Position numbers and translations under genes: made by a program. DNA of 64,000 bases from Pedobacter schmidteae. Its GTDB lineage: Bacteria > Bacteroidota > Bacteroidia > Sphingobacteriales > Sphingobacteriaceae. The stretch lies in assembly GCF_900564155.1 (NCBI RefSeq), contig NZ_LS999839.1, positions 1,547,097-1,611,096 of the forward strand, given 5' to 3'. How positions within the stretch are numbered: position 1 is the stretch's first letter; every line of letters starts with the position of its first letter. Positions 43,881 to 53,660 of this stretch are shown here, piece by piece. The notes below the pieces were generated by a model. It was not told where the DNA came from. It made no database searches and worked only from the letters and a program-made list of their open reading frames with translations.

Positions 43881-44933
43881 ATGAAGACTGATATTGCCAA
43901 GCGCTTTGTACAGAACCCCTTGTTATCACCCAGGGACCTAAAACCAAGCATGCCCGGACTGGAGATTACCTGTTTGCTAAACCCCGGTGTTTTTATCTTT
44001 GAAGGCAAGACCTGGCTATTGGTACGTGTAGCAGAAAGACCTGCCCAACAAGATGGAGTGATCTCTTTCCCGGTGCTGAAAGGTGACGGGGTTGAAATCA
44101 TTGAAATTTTGGCGAATGACCCCGACCTGAATACCGATGATCCAAGGGTAATCAGGTATGCGGGCATCGATTACCTGACCACATTGTCGCACTTGAGGCT
44201 ACTTTGTAGCGATGACGGTATTCAGTTTTATGAGCCGGAAGATTATCCGCTTTTGCAGGGCGAAACTTTACAGGAAGCCTTTGGAATAGAGGACTGTCGG
44301 GTAGCTTTGATGGAAGGAACCTATTACCTCACTTATACTGCGGTATCCGCGCAGGGAGTTGGAGTGGGGTTGCGGACAACAAAAGACTGGAAAAATTTTA
44401 GCACTGAGGGAATGATCATTCCCCCGCATAATAAAGATTGCGCCATTTTTGAAGAAAAGATCAATGGTAAGTTTTATGCGTTGCACCGGCCAAGTAGTGT
44501 CAGCATAGGAGGAAATTATATATGGATAGCAGAATCTCCTGACGGAATACATTGGGGACGGCATAGGTGTATTGTTACTACCCGCGCAAACCATTGGGAC
44601 AGCGCCAGGGTTGGTGCCGGTGCAGCACCTATCAGAACAGATAAAGGATGGTTGGAGATTTATCACGGCGCTAATGCCGGGCACCGTTATTGTCTGGGCG
44701 CTTTTTTGATGGACCTGGATGACCCCAATAAGGTGTTGGCACGTAGCGAGGAACCCATCATGGTACCTACAGAAACCTACGAATTGACAGGATTTTTCGG
44801 GCAGGTGGTGTTTACCAATGGACATATCGTGAAGGGTGATGAACTGACCATTTATTACGGAGCTGCCGATGAATTTGTTTGCGGAGCTAAATTTTCGGTC
44901 GCCGAAATTTTAGGTTTATTAAAGTGGGAGTAA
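43881..44933 (+). CDS. GH130 beta-mannoside phosphorylase or hydrolase
   Basis: This 350-residue protein without signal peptide is a five-bladed beta-propeller of family GH130. The pattern N-P-L-L-S-P-R-D-L-K-P, N-P-G-V-F-I-F, L-L-V-R-V-A-E-R-P, Y-L-T-T-L-S-H-L-R, G-I-E-D-C-R-V (catalytic-type Asp), F-Y-A-L-H-R-P and Y-H-G-A-N-A-G-H-R-Y-C-L-G-A most resembles the cluster holding beta-1,2-mannobiose/mannan phosphorylases such as Lin0857 and Teth514_1789. A phosphorylase would yield mannose-1-phosphate in the cytosol. The ATG at 43881 starts the conserved fold; an in-frame ATG at 43767 would add 38 unrelated residues and is rejected. Exact linkage is unknown. Confidence 0.82.
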   Translation: MKTDIAKRFVQNPLLSPRDLKPSMPGLEITCLLNPGVFIFEGKTWLLVRVAERPAQQDGVISFPVLKGDGVEIIEILANDPDLNTDDPRVIRYAGIDYLTTLSHLRLLCSDDGIQFYEPEDYPLLQGETLQEAFGIEDCRVALMEGTYYLTYTAVSAQGVGVGLRTTKDWKNFSTEGMIIPPHNKDCAIFEEKINGKFYALHRPSSVSIGGNYIWIAESPDGIHWGRHRCIVTTRANHWDSARVGAGAAPIRTDKGWLEIYHGANAGHRYCLGAFLMDLDDPNKVLARSEEPIMVPTETYELTGFFGQVVFTNGHIVKGDELTIYYGAADEFVCGAKFSVAEILGLLKWE

Positions 44934-45138
44934 ATACGTTGTTGAGTTAAAATTGGTCAGTTATAATAGTATTAGTTAAGGATCATGTGAAGCGGTACAA
45001 TCTAGATGGCTAGGACTCTAAGCAGCCATTCCTAGTCCAGTTTAGAATTTAACAATCAAATCTATTTTCTTGATATATAATTACTTTTTTACGTCGGGTT
45101 TGAGAATGGGGGGCTGTAGGAAAAAATAAATAATTTCG

Positions 45139-45146
45139 TATGTTTG
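45139..45146 (+). promoter_or_regulatory. -7-like element of gmd
   Basis: TATGTTTG matches TAnnTTTG exactly and lies 29 bp before the gmd ATG. No convincing -33 element stands at the right distance. The rest of the 242-bp gap before gmd holds interleaved short inverted repeats at 45006-45038. Confidence 0.4.
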
Positions 45147-45175
45147 CTGCGGAAAACTAAAAAACATTTACATTG

Positions 45176-46312
45176 ATGAAGGTAGCTTTAATAACAGGCG
45201 TTACAGGACAAGATGGTGCATATTTAGCAGAATTTTTGCTTAAAAAAGGATATTTTGTACATGGTTTAAAAAGAAGGGCCTCATCATTTAATACCGATAG
45301 GATTGATCACCTGTATCAGGATCAGCACGAACACGGGGTGCATTTCAAGCTACACTATGGCGATCTTACCGATTCAACCAATTTAATCCGTATCATTCAG
45401 GAAACTCAACCCGATGAAATTTATAACCTCGCAGCGATGAGCCATGTGCATGTCAGCTTCGAGATGCCCGAATATACGGCTAATGCCGATGGTATTGGTA
45501 CATTGCGATTACTGGAGGCCATCCGCATTCTGGGAATGGAGAAAAAGACCAAAATTTATCAGGCTTCCACTTCCGAACTGTACGGCCTGGTACAGGCGGT
45601 TCCGCAAAGCGAAACTACCCCCTTTTATCCACGTTCGCCCTATGCTGTAGCCAAATTGTATGGTTATTGGATTACTGTAAATTACCGCGAAGCCTATAAA
45701 ATGTATGCCTGCAACGGAATCTTGTTTAACCACGAAAGTCCGCTTAGGGGAGAAACATTTGTAACGCGTAAAATTACCCGGGCGGCCTGCAAAATTGCCC
45801 TTGGTCTGCAAAATTGTTTATACCTGGGCAACCTGTCTGCACAACGCGATTGGGGCCACGCCAAAGATTATATAGAAGCCATGTGGCTTATCCTTCAGCA
45901 GGAACAAGCCGAAGACTATGTCATTGCCACCGGAATAACCACTACCGTAAGGGATTTCGTAAAGATGAGCTTTGCTGAACTGGGGATAGAAGTTGAATTT
46001 AGTGGCAAAGACCAGCACGAACGTGGGGTAATCATTGATGTAGATCAGGAAATGGTAGCCAAACTAGGGTTGAATGACACTTACCTGAAACCGGGTACTA
46101 TTGTAGTGCAGGTAGATGAAAAGTATTTCCGTCCTACAGAAGTTGATCTTTTGCTGGGCGATCCTACCAAAGCCAACACCAAGCTGGGTTGGAAACCTAA
46201 ATACGATTTGCCATCGCTGGTGCAAGACATGATCCAATCAGATCTGCATCTGATGAAAAAAGATGAATACCTGAAACAGGGAGGCTTTAAAACACTTAAT
46301 TATTTCGAATAA
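45176..46312 (+). CDS. gmd: GDP-mannose 4,6-dehydratase
   Basis: This 378-residue cytosolic extended SDR converts GDP-D-mannose to GDP-4-keto-6-deoxymannose, the precursor of GDP-L-fucose or GDP-rhamnose. The Rossmann loop is G-V-T-G-Q-D-G at 8-14, followed by [13 protein letters not shown]. The active site is given by S-T-S-E-L-Y-G and S-P-Y-A-V-A-K-L-Y, and the C-terminal D-Y-V-I-A-T-G region completes the family pattern. The start is the ATG at 45176, one codon after an in-frame TTG. No GDP-fucose synthase (fcl) is adjacent. Its 3' end overlaps the convergent EamA gene by 13 bp. Confidence 0.95.
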   Translation: MKVALITGVTGQDGAYLAEFLLKKGYFVHGLKRRASSFNTDRIDHLYQDQHEHGVHFKLHYGDLTDSTNLIRIIQETQPDEIYNLAAMSHVHVSFEMPEYTANADGIGTLRLLEAIRILGMEKKTKIYQASTSELYGLVQAVPQSETTPFYPRSPYAVAKLYGYWITVNYREAYKMYACNGILFNHESPLRGETFVTRKITRAACKIALGLQNCLYLGNLSAQRDWGHAKDYIEAMWLILQQEQAEDYVIATGITTTVRDFVKMSFAELGIEVEFSGKDQHERGVIIDVDQEMVAKLGLNDTYLKPGTIVVQVDEKYFRPTEVDLLLGDPTKANTKLGWKPKYDLPSLVQDMIQSDLHLMKKDEYLKQGGFKTLNYFE

Positions 46313-47265
46313 GCCGTAGCCTTTTTCAGGCTGCTTTCTTTTCTATACTTGGCCAGGTTGATCAGCAATACACTGCCCAGAATCACTACCAGTCCTATAA
46401 TCTGGATAAAGGTAACTTTTTCGCTGGTAAACAAAACACTTAGCAGCACGGCTACTACCGGATTGACATAGGCATAGGTACTTACCTGTGTGGCCGGGCG
46501 CACGGTCAATAGCCATACGTAGGCGCTAAAGGCCGCAATAGATCCAAATATGATCAGATAGATGACAGCAAACCAGGCATCGCCTGATATCTGCTGCCAG
46601 TTAAATGTTTTAAACTCCGAGCCGATGATGGTGCCGGGGATAAAAGCGACTCCGGCGGCCAGCATTTGCCAGGAGGTGCTTACGGATACAGATACGGCAT
46701 CGGTTGAATTGTATTTGGCATAAAGCGAGCCGGCAGCCCAGCCAATAGGTGCCAGGAGCAGCAAAATTATGCCTGTAAGCTGTGTTGAAGCTCCATTGCT
46801 GTTTAAGGTTTGCATGGCCTGCTCGGCAAACAAAAGGATTACCCCAATAAAACCAATAATCAAACCCAGTACGGTCGATTTGTTGCGCAAATTCTCGCCC
46901 CATTTTGGTTTATCCAGAATCACAAACCACATGGCCGCCGAAGAAACCAGAATGGCCACCAGGCCGCTTGGAATAGATTGTTCAACCCATATCACCATCC
47001 CGTTTCCTATTCCCAGCATCAAAATACCCCCTATAATGGCGTGCTTAATGCTCTTTTTGTCAAAAATCTTTTCTCCTTTCAGGGCGCACCAGCCCATCAG
47101 TAGCAGTCCCGCTGCCAGAAATCTGAATGCACCCAGAATAAATGGAGGGAAACCTCCAAGGGCTTTTTGGATAAAGAAATAGGTAGATCCCCAAACAATG
47201 TACACTACCGCAAAGGCAATGATAACCATCAAGGGAGAAGCTTTTTTAGTTACAGGCGTCGACAT
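46300..47265 (-). CDS. EamA/DMT-family permease
   Basis: This 321-residue inner-membrane protein has ten predicted membrane segments in two five-helix EamA repeats. The first contains [20 protein letters not shown] near residue 20 and F-R-F-L-A-A-G, and the second has A-Y-V-W-L-L and [10 protein letters not shown] near 270. These are the drug/metabolite transporter signatures, usually efflux of amino acids or metabolites. The substrate is unknown. The start is set at the ATG giving M-S-T-P-V-T-K-K; a longer frame is possible but adds an unlikely 16 residues. Confidence 0.88.
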   Translation of the reverse strand: MSTPVTKKASPLMVIIAFAVVYIVWGSTYFFIQKALGGFPPFILGAFRFLAAGLLLMGWCALKGEKIFDKKSIKHAIIGGILMLGIGNGMVIWVEQSIPSGLVAILVSSAAMWFVILDKPKWGENLRNKSTVLGLIIGFIGVILLFAEQAMQTLNSNGASTQLTGIILLLLAPIGWAAGSLYAKYNSTDAVSVSVSTSWQMLAAGVAFIPGTIIGSEFKTFNWQQISGDAWFAVIYLIIFGSIAAFSAYVWLLTVRPATQVSTYAYVNPVVAVLLSVLFTSEKVTFIQIIGLVVILGSVLLINLAKYRKESSLKKATAYSK

Positions 47266-47359
47266 ATGATTTTTATTAGGAAGCGTATATTTCAAAAATA
47301 GGATTAATATCATAGTACAGATATTGTTATCTTGCTTTTTTATTAATAGTTACATCTAA

Positions 47360-48184
47360 ATGATTATCATTATCCAATGTAAGGACAGGGTAGGCCTGGT
47401 GGCAGATATTTCCAGGATCTTATCCGAAGCGCAACTGAATATAATTTCCATGCGCGAGCATGTAGACAAGGCCGAAAACAGGTTCTTTATGCGGCTGGAA
47501 GTAGACGGACTAGCCGAAGAAACCAGTCTGGAAGAAAAGATGAAGCAGATTCTGCCAGCCGGAGCGTTAATTCATGTAAATCCCGTTCCGGACAAAAAGA
47601 TTGTCGTATTGGTGACCAAAGAGTATCATTGCCTGGCAGATATTCTGATCCGGAACAATTTTGGGACCCTGGGTGCTTCAGTACTTTGTGTCATCGGCAA
47701 CCATGCAGTTTTGCAAAAAATCTGTGACCGTTTCGAAATACCTTTCTTTCTGGTGCCTTACCACGAAGACAAAAATATCTCCGAAAAACAGATCATCGAC
47801 AAGATCAGGTCCTATGATCCGGATTACATTGTTCTGGCCAAATTTATGCGCATCCTCTCGGCCTCATTTGTGGCCAGCTTTCCGCATAAAGTTATCAATA
47901 TACACCATTCCTTTTTGCCCGCTTTTGTGGGCGCAAACCCCTATAAGCAGGCTTTTGAGCGCGGCGTTAAACTCATCGGTGCTACCGCACATTTCGTAAC
48001 CGACGACCTGGATGAAGGGCCCATCATTGCACAACAAATCATACCCGTAAACCATTCTTTTACTGCCGCCGATATGGTAAAATCGGGAAAGGAAATTGAG
48101 ACTGCAGTGCTGGCAAAAGCATTGCGTCTGGTGCTCAACGACCGCGTATTTGTTTACAAAAATAAAACCGTCGTATTTGAGTAG
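47360..48184 (+). CDS. purU: Formyltetrahydrofolate deformylase
   Basis: This 274-residue cytosolic enzyme hydrolyses 10-formyl-THF to formate and THF, balancing one-carbon units with purine synthesis. It has an N-terminal ACT domain (about 1-75, with C-K-D-R-V-G-L-V-A-D-I-S) and a formyltransferase-like domain. The catalytic residues of the latter are seen in V-I-N-I-H-H-S-F-L-P-A-F and G-A-T-A-H-F-V-T-D-D-L-D-E-G-P-I-I. Length and domain order match E. coli PurU (280 residues). It stands alone on the + strand, divergent from the EamA gene. Confidence 0.94.
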   Translation: MIIIIQCKDRVGLVADISRILSEAQLNIISMREHVDKAENRFFMRLEVDGLAEETSLEEKMKQILPAGALIHVNPVPDKKIVVLVTKEYHCLADILIRNNFGTLGASVLCVIGNHAVLQKICDRFEIPFFLVPYHEDKNISEKQIIDKIRSYDPDYIVLAKFMRILSASFVASFPHKVINIHHSFLPAFVGANPYKQAFERGVKLIGATAHFVTDDLDEGPIIAQQIIPVNHSFTAADMVKSGKEIETAVLAKALRLVLNDRVFVYKNKTVVFE

Positions 48185-48325
48185 GTATTAAAATACATTT
48201 TTTTTGTGTTTATTTGCTGGGTTCAACTTTATAAACATGGATGTACTTAATAATTTTTTTAAAAAGAATTAAAAAGTATTATTATAAATTATTAAGTTTG
48301 TTAAAGCATCCCAACCAAATAAAAC

Positions 48326-49510
48326 ATGACAATAGAAAAGGGCCAGCTGCTAAGAGCGGATATCATCAAACAACTTTACTATAAAAACCCACTGTCGCTT
48401 ACCGAACTTAGTAAGCTTACCCACAAGAGTTTACCGCTGGTTACCAAGGTGGTAAACGATCTAGTAGTGGAGGGATATATTAAAGAGCAAGGCCTGGCTC
48501 CATCTACTGGGGGCCGGCGGGCTTCTCTGTTTCTGCTCAATCCCGAAATGGAGAAATATATTGTTGCCGTGGCGATGGATCAGTTTACTACCCGGATGGC
48601 CATTTATGATCTGGCCCGTAATATCGTTTTCCCCATTCAAACCATTGAGCTTACACTTCCCGGAGGGGCCGAGATAACAGATAAGTTACTTGATTTTATA
48701 GATGTCCATATCAAAGCTTCTGGTATTGATATCAAAAAGATCCTGGGCGTGGGCATTGGTGTGCCTGGTTTTATCGATGTAGAAAATGGGACCGACCACT
48801 CTCACCTGAAAACAAAAGATGGCAAACACCTAGGCAAGTACCTGACCAAAAAGCTGGGACTTCCCGTGTTTATGGACAACGACTCGAGTCTGATTGCATT
48901 GGCCGAGCTGAATTTTGGTGCCGCCGAAGGAAAACGCGATGTGCTGGTGGCCAATATTGGCTGGGGCACAGGCTTGGGCATGATTGTAAACGGGCAGCTT
49001 TACAGAGGAAGCAGTGGTTACGCCGGTGAGTTTAGCCATATCCCATTGTCCAATACTAATAACCTATGTTCTTGTGGCAAACGCGGTTGTCTGGAAGTCG
49101 AAACATCTTTGCTGTTGATGACCAAAAGGGCAAAGGAGGAGATCGAGAATGGCGCAGCTACCAGCATGACCCAACTTTTCAAAGAGGATGAGCGCAACGT
49201 GGGCGAGTTATTTTTAGAAGCCGCCAAAGGTCATGATCCATTGGCAGTTTCCATATTGTCTGATGCCGCCTTTATGATTGGAAAAGGACTGGCAACACTA
49301 ATCCACATCATGAACCCTGAATGTATTGTGCTGAGCGGAAGAGGGGCAATTGCCGGAAAAATCCTGTTGCCTCCTGTACAGCAGGCTGTTAATGAGTTTT
49401 GTATACCCAGAATTGCAGATAAAACAACCATTATACTTTCTGAATTGGCTGCAGACGCCGAGTTGTTGGCTGCGGCCAGTCTGGTAGTGGAACATGGTCA
49501 ATTTGACTAA
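48326..49510 (+). CDS. ROK family transcriptional regulator (NagC/XylR-like)
   Basis: This 394-residue protein has an N-terminal winged helix-turn-helix (about 8-65, with S-L-T-E-L-S-K-L-T-H-K-S-L-P-L-V-T-K-V-V) joined to a ROK sugar-binding domain. The ROK part shows G-V-G-I-G-V-P-G-F near 142, the N-D-S-S active-site loop, G-W-G-T-G-L-G and the zinc motif C-S-C-G-K-R-G-C (Cys248, Cys250, Cys255). Such proteins bind DNA and release it on sugar binding. It lies directly upstream of the mannosidase operon with an 85-bp gap, so it probably regulates those genes in response to mannose or a mannoside. Confidence 0.88.
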   Translation: MTIEKGQLLRADIIKQLYYKNPLSLTELSKLTHKSLPLVTKVVNDLVVEGYIKEQGLAPSTGGRRASLFLLNPEMEKYIVAVAMDQFTTRMAIYDLARNIVFPIQTIELTLPGGAEITDKLLDFIDVHIKASGIDIKKILGVGIGVPGFIDVENGTDHSHLKTKDGKHLGKYLTKKLGLPVFMDNDSSLIALAELNFGAAEGKRDVLVANIGWGTGLGMIVNGQLYRGSSGYAGEFSHIPLSNTNNLCSCGKRGCLEVETSLLLMTKRAKEEIENGAATSMTQLFKEDERNVGELFLEAAKGHDPLAVSILSDAAFMIGKGLATLIHIMNPECIVLSGRGAIAGKILLPPVQQAVNEFCIPRIADKTTIILSELAADAELLAAASLVVEHGQFD

Positions 49511-49516
49511 CAGTTT

Positions 49517-49546
49517 TTTGGTGCTTGTATTTTTTTGAATCCTTTG
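49517..49546 (+). promoter_or_regulatory. Candidate promoter of the mannosidase operon
   Basis: TTTG at 49517-49520 and ATCCTTTG at 49539-49546 are spaced 18 bp apart, as expected for Bacteroidota -33/-7 elements, although the -7 lacks the initial TA. It lies 49 bp before the GH2 ATG. Confidence 0.35.
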
Positions 49547-49595
49547 TAGGCAATTGAATGGAAAAAGTGGTCTTTATTTTAACCAGATATTTTGA

Positions 49596-52211
49596 ATGAA
49601 AAATTACCTTATACTATTTTTATTATTAACTGCGGTTAAATTGAATGCCCAAAACCAATATGAACTGCATACGGGATGGCAATGCAAGCCTATCACAGAA
49701 GTAAGTGCCGGCGGGGCCGAACTATCCAAGCCTGGTCAGGATTTATCGGGCTGGATGCCTGCCACCGTTCCCGGAACGGTACTGGGCACCTTGTTGGACC
49801 AGAAAAAAGTGCCCGACCCATTTTATGGGATGAACAATCAGCACATTAAAGACATTTATGATACCGGCAATGCCTATTATACCTATTGGTTTGTAAAATC
49901 TTTTACACAAGGTGCCAAAGGTGACGAGCAGGTTTGGCTCAAATTGAGGGGCGTAAATTACAAAAGCGACATTTATCTGAACGGCAAAAAGGTAAACCCT
50001 CAAACTCATGTGGGTATGCACCTGCGCCAACAATATAACATTACCAAACTGTTGGCCGCAAATGGCAACAACAGGCTGGTCATATTGGTTTCTCCACCTG
50101 ATTTCCCGGGTGCACCAAACGGCGGACAGGGTGGCGACGGGACCATTGCCAAAGGTTTAACTACACAGTATACGGCAGGCTGGGACTGGATACAGCCTAT
50201 CCGCGACCGTAATACAGGTATATGGGACAAAGTATTTATAGAAACTACAGGCGGAGTGAATTTAGAAAATCCTCACGTCATTACACTGGTTCCGGGCAAA
50301 CGCTTACCTCAAGGTAAGCAGGAACCAGCAATTGTCCGTACCTCCTGCGAAATCGAAAATCCACTGGCCAAACCGGTAAGCGGATACCTGCAGTACGCAT
50401 TAGAAGGACAATTGATCAAAACGGCGGTACAGCTCAAAGCCGGCGAAAAGAAAACGGTAAAACTGCCCGACCTGGAGTTGAAAAGTCCTAAGCTTTGGTG
50501 GCCGGCGGGTTATGGCGAACATCCCTTGTACCAAATCAACATGACTTTTGTGGATGCTTCCGGAAAAACCATAACAACCGAAAAAGTTCAGTTTGGTGTA
50601 CGGGAAATCACCACTCGCTGGAATGAACATACCCGTAGCCGCGAAAACCTGGTCAACGGACAAAAGATTTTTATCAAAGGAGGCAACTGGGTTATTTCCG
50701 ATGCGATGTTGCGCTTCTCCGACCAGCGTTATGATGCCGAAGTTCGTTTTCACCGCGATATGAACCTCAACCTCATCCGCATCTGGGGAGGTGCTATTAC
50801 CGAACGCCCTGAATTTTATCAGGCCTGCGATAAGTATGGTATGCTGGTGTTCCAGGATTTCTGGTTCAGTGGCGATTGTAATGGCAAATGGACCGATCCG
50901 CTGAAGAAAGACGATCAGTGGACCCGCCGACAATATCCAGACGACCATGAGCTGGTGCTGACTGCTGCGGCCGACCAGATCAAAATGATCCGCAACCATC
51001 CTTCATTGGCTTTCTGGTGCGGTGGCAATGAGATGACCCCGCCTGATGACATCTTATTCCCGCTGAAAGAGAAGATCCTCCCCGAGTTGGATGGTACCCG
51101 TTATTTCTTCGACTATTCCAACTCCAACGACATGTCGTACAATTTTCTGGGCGGCAATGGCGATGGCCCTTACACCATACAGGACCCTAAAATTTTCTGG
51201 TCTTTCAAAACTTATCCCTACAACACCGAGGTGGGTTCGGTAGGGGTGGGCGATTATGCTTCGCTTCAACGTTTTATCCCGGCATCAAACCTGATTGCCC
51301 CGCAACATAAGCAAGAGCCCGACTCGGTATGGGCATATCACAAATACATTCCTTACGATCAGCATATCGATCCTTATGGAAAAGCCAAAGATGCCAAAGA
51401 CTTTGCAATGAAGGCCCAATTGGTCAATTACAATCAATACCGCTCGCTGATGGAGGGCTTTTCTTCCCACATGTGGGATTGGTATACGGGCGTGATGATC
51501 TGGAAAACACAGAACCCATGGACGTCTATGCGCGGGCAGATGTACGATTATTACCTGGATGTCAACGCCTGCCTGTATGGCCTGCGTAAAGGCTCCGAAC
51601 CTTTGCACATTATGATGAACCCGTTGGATAGCATGGTCACTATTGTCAACAATGGTTTTGCCATACAGCGCAACGTAATGGTTCAGGCCAATCTGTACAA
51701 CCTGGAAGGGAAATTAGAACAACAAATTCAGGCCTTTGCCGAAGTGGCGGCCAGTACCACGCAAAGAACATTCCCGGTAAATGAGGCGCTTAAAAAGCTG
51801 AATGCTAAAAAGGGATGCTTTGTGGAATTAAAGCTGCTCAATGCCCAGCAACAGGTGCTGAGCGAGAACCTGTACTGGATGTCGGGCCATGATGGCAATT
51901 ACAGCGGACTTCAGGAAATGAAAGCGGCTACATTGAAGCTAAGCAGCAAAGTAGTGGAAAAAGGAAAAATATCGCTGAACCTGAAAAATGACCAGGGCAA
52001 TCCTGTGGCATTTTTTAACCGCATTGCAGTCATCAATTCCAAAACCGGCGAACGCATATTGCCGGCATTTTTCTCCGACAACTACCTTACCGTATTGCCG
52101 GGCGAAGAAAAAACGGTGACGGTAGATTTCCCCGGTCAAGGGGCTACGCCTTTAAGTATTGAAGTATACGGCTGGAATGTTAAAAGCCAAACCCTACCTA
52201 TTCAACCATAA
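49596..52211 (+). CDS. GH2 exo/endo-beta-mannosidase-like enzyme (mannosylglycoprotein endo-beta-mannosidase type)
   Basis: This 871-residue exported enzyme has a signal peptide ending L-N-A-Q (residue 19). A sugar-binding jellyroll (about 30-220), an Ig-like domain (about 225-335), a TIM barrel (about 345-650) and C-terminal beta domains give the GH2 layout. The acid/base is Glu479 in W-C-G-G-N-E and the probable nucleophile is Glu545 in N-T-E-V-G-S-V-G. That motif and the later Y-T-G-V-M-I-W-K-T-Q-N-P-W-T strongly recall plant endo-beta-mannosidase, which cleaves the Man-beta-1,4-GlcNAc bond in N-glycan cores; CsxA-type glucosaminidases are the nearest alternative. The GH125 and GH92 neighbours favour an N-glycan or mannoprotein target. 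Confidence 0.85.
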   Translation: MKNYLILFLLLTAVKLNAQNQYELHTGWQCKPITEVSAGGAELSKPGQDLSGWMPATVPGTVLGTLLDQKKVPDPFYGMNNQHIKDIYDTGNAYYTYWFVKSFTQGAKGDEQVWLKLRGVNYKSDIYLNGKKVNPQTHVGMHLRQQYNITKLLAANGNNRLVILVSPPDFPGAPNGGQGGDGTIAKGLTTQYTAGWDWIQPIRDRNTGIWDKVFIETTGGVNLENPHVITLVPGKRLPQGKQEPAIVRTSCEIENPLAKPVSGYLQYALEGQLIKTAVQLKAGEKKTVKLPDLELKSPKLWWPAGYGEHPLYQINMTFVDASGKTITTEKVQFGVREITTRWNEHTRSRENLVNGQKIFIKGGNWVISDAMLRFSDQRYDAEVRFHRDMNLNLIRIWGGAITERPEFYQACDKYGMLVFQDFWFSGDCNGKWTDPLKKDDQWTRRQYPDDHELVLTAAADQIKMIRNHPSLAFWCGGNEMTPPDDILFPLKEKILPELDGTRYFFDYSNSNDMSYNFLGGNGDGPYTIQDPKIFWSFKTYPYNTEVGSVGVGDYASLQRFIPASNLIAPQHKQEPDSVWAYHKYIPYDQHIDPYGKAKDAKDFAMKAQLVNYNQYRSLMEGFSSHMWDWYTGVMIWKTQNPWTSMRGQMYDYYLDVNACLYGLRKGSEPLHIMMNPLDSMVTIVNNGFAIQRNVMVQANLYNLEGKLEQQIQAFAEVAASTTQRTFPVNEALKKLNAKKGCFVELKLLNAQQQVLSENLYWMSGHDGNYSGLQEMKAATLKLSSKVVEKGKISLNLKNDQGNPVAFFNRIAVINSKTGERILPAFFSDNYLTVLPGEEKTVTVDFPGQGATPLSIEVYGWNVKSQTLPIQP

Positions 52212-52216
52212 TTAAA

Positions 52217-53650
52217 ATGAAAAGAAGAAATTTTATCCAACATACGGCCTTGATGGGGGCAGCGCTATTATACCGCCCAACTGATATTTTTGCGACTGAA
52301 ACCACAGTTGCCGACTTCCCGGTAGTAAGGCCTGCATTGGCAGCGCGTAAATTTACCAGCAAAACCGTCGAAGCGGCGATAAAAGCCTTCAAAGCAGGAG
52401 TTGCCGATAAAGAACAGGCCTGGTTGTTCGAAAACTGTTTCCCCAATACATTGGATACTACGGTATTTCCAGGTACCCTAAATGGCCGCCCGGATACCTA
52501 TGTCATTACCGGCGATATTGATGCCATGTGGCTGCGCGACAGCTGCGCGCAGGTTTGGCCATATCTGCCCTTTATCCATGATGATGAAAAGCTGGCTACT
52601 TTAATTGCAGGGGTCATCAACCGCCAGGCGCAACTCATCATCCGCGATCCTTATGCCAATGCTTTTTTCAAAGATGGAGAAAAGGAAAGCGAGTGGAAAT
52701 CGGATATGACCACCATGAAACCGGGGGTACATGAGCGTAAATGGGAAATCGATTCTCTGTGTTATGCCATCCGCCTGGCGCATGCCTATTGGAAAAAAAC
52801 AAATGATAAAAAGCCTTTTGATGCCGAATGGGAAAAATCCATCCGGTTGATCCTGCAAACTTTTAAAGAGCAGCAACGAAAAACAGATCGCGGGCCTTAT
52901 CATTTTCAACGCGAAACGGCCAAGCCTACCGATACCCTGCCTATGGAGGGTTATGGCTTTCCGGTAAAACCTACCGGGATGATCTGTTCTATGTTCAGGC
53001 CAAGTGACGATGCCACCATTTTCCCTTATTTGATTCCTTCCAACTTTTTTGCGGTAGTGAGTTTAAGGCAGGCTGCCGAAATGGTAAGTGCTTTGCGCAA
53101 GGATGCAGAACTGGCACAAGCTTTAACCGGTTTGGCCGAAGAAGTGGCGGCAGGATTAAAAAAACACGCTACCTATCAGCATCCCGAATTTGGCGAGATT
53201 TATGCCTTTGAAGTGGATGGAATGGGCAACCGCTACCTGATGGATGATGCCAATATCCCAAGCCTGCTGGCTTTACCTTACCTGGATGCCATGCCGGTCA
53301 CCGATCAGGTTTACCAGAATACGCGTCGCTTCTGCCTGTCTGACAGCAATCCGTTTTTTTACAAAGGTAAAACCATGGAAGGCATTGGTGGCCCGCACGT
53401 GGGCAAAGATCAAATGATCTGGCCACTGAGCATCATTGCCCGTGGACTTACCAGCACCGATCCGAAAGAAATAAAACATTGTTTGCAAATGCTGAAAGCC
53501 AGCCATGCCGGCACCGGTTTTATGCATGAGTCGTTTCAGAAAGACGATCCTGCACAGTTTACCCGAAGCTGGTTTGCCTGGGCCAATACCATTTATGGAG
53601 AATTTTTATGGAAGGTGTTCAAAGAAAACCCTACTTTGCTAAGGGATTAG
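52217..53650 (+). CDS. GH125 exo-alpha-1,6-mannosidase
   Basis: This 477-residue protein belongs to GH125 (formerly DUF1237), inverting metal-independent exo-alpha-1,6-mannosidases. Diagnostic segments are T-G-D-I-D-A-M-W-L-R-D-S near residue 95, W-E-I-D-S-L-C-Y near 175, M-I-C-S-M-F-R-P-S-D-D near 257 and G-I-G-G-P-H-V near 393. The N terminus reads M-K-R-R-N-F-I-Q, a twin-arginine-like signal, so it may be exported folded by Tat. It begins 5 bp after the GH2 stop and would trim alpha-1,6 mannose branches. Confidence 0.92.
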   Translation: MKRRNFIQHTALMGAALLYRPTDIFATETTVADFPVVRPALAARKFTSKTVEAAIKAFKAGVADKEQAWLFENCFPNTLDTTVFPGTLNGRPDTYVITGDIDAMWLRDSCAQVWPYLPFIHDDEKLATLIAGVINRQAQLIIRDPYANAFFKDGEKESEWKSDMTTMKPGVHERKWEIDSLCYAIRLAHAYWKKTNDKKPFDAEWEKSIRLILQTFKEQQRKTDRGPYHFQRETAKPTDTLPMEGYGFPVKPTGMICSMFRPSDDATIFPYLIPSNFFAVVSLRQAAEMVSALRKDAELAQALTGLAEEVAAGLKKHATYQHPEFGEIYAFEVDGMGNRYLMDDANIPSLLALPYLDAMPVTDQVYQNTRRFCLSDSNPFFYKGKTMEGIGGPHVGKDQMIWPLSIIARGLTSTDPKEIKHCLQMLKASHAGTGFMHESFQKDDPAQFTRSWFAWANTIYGEFLWKVFKENPTLLRD

Positions 53651-53660
53651 ATTTAAACAG

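Noticed and set aside
45176..46312. gmd as part of the mannoside degradation operon
   Set aside because: It acts in nucleotide-sugar synthesis, has its own -7-like promoter element and is separated from the operon by a minus-strand gene and purU.
50400..50999. 199-codon minus-strand frame inside the GH2 gene
   Set aside because: It is the antisense shadow of a well-supported GH2 coding region and shows no family features.
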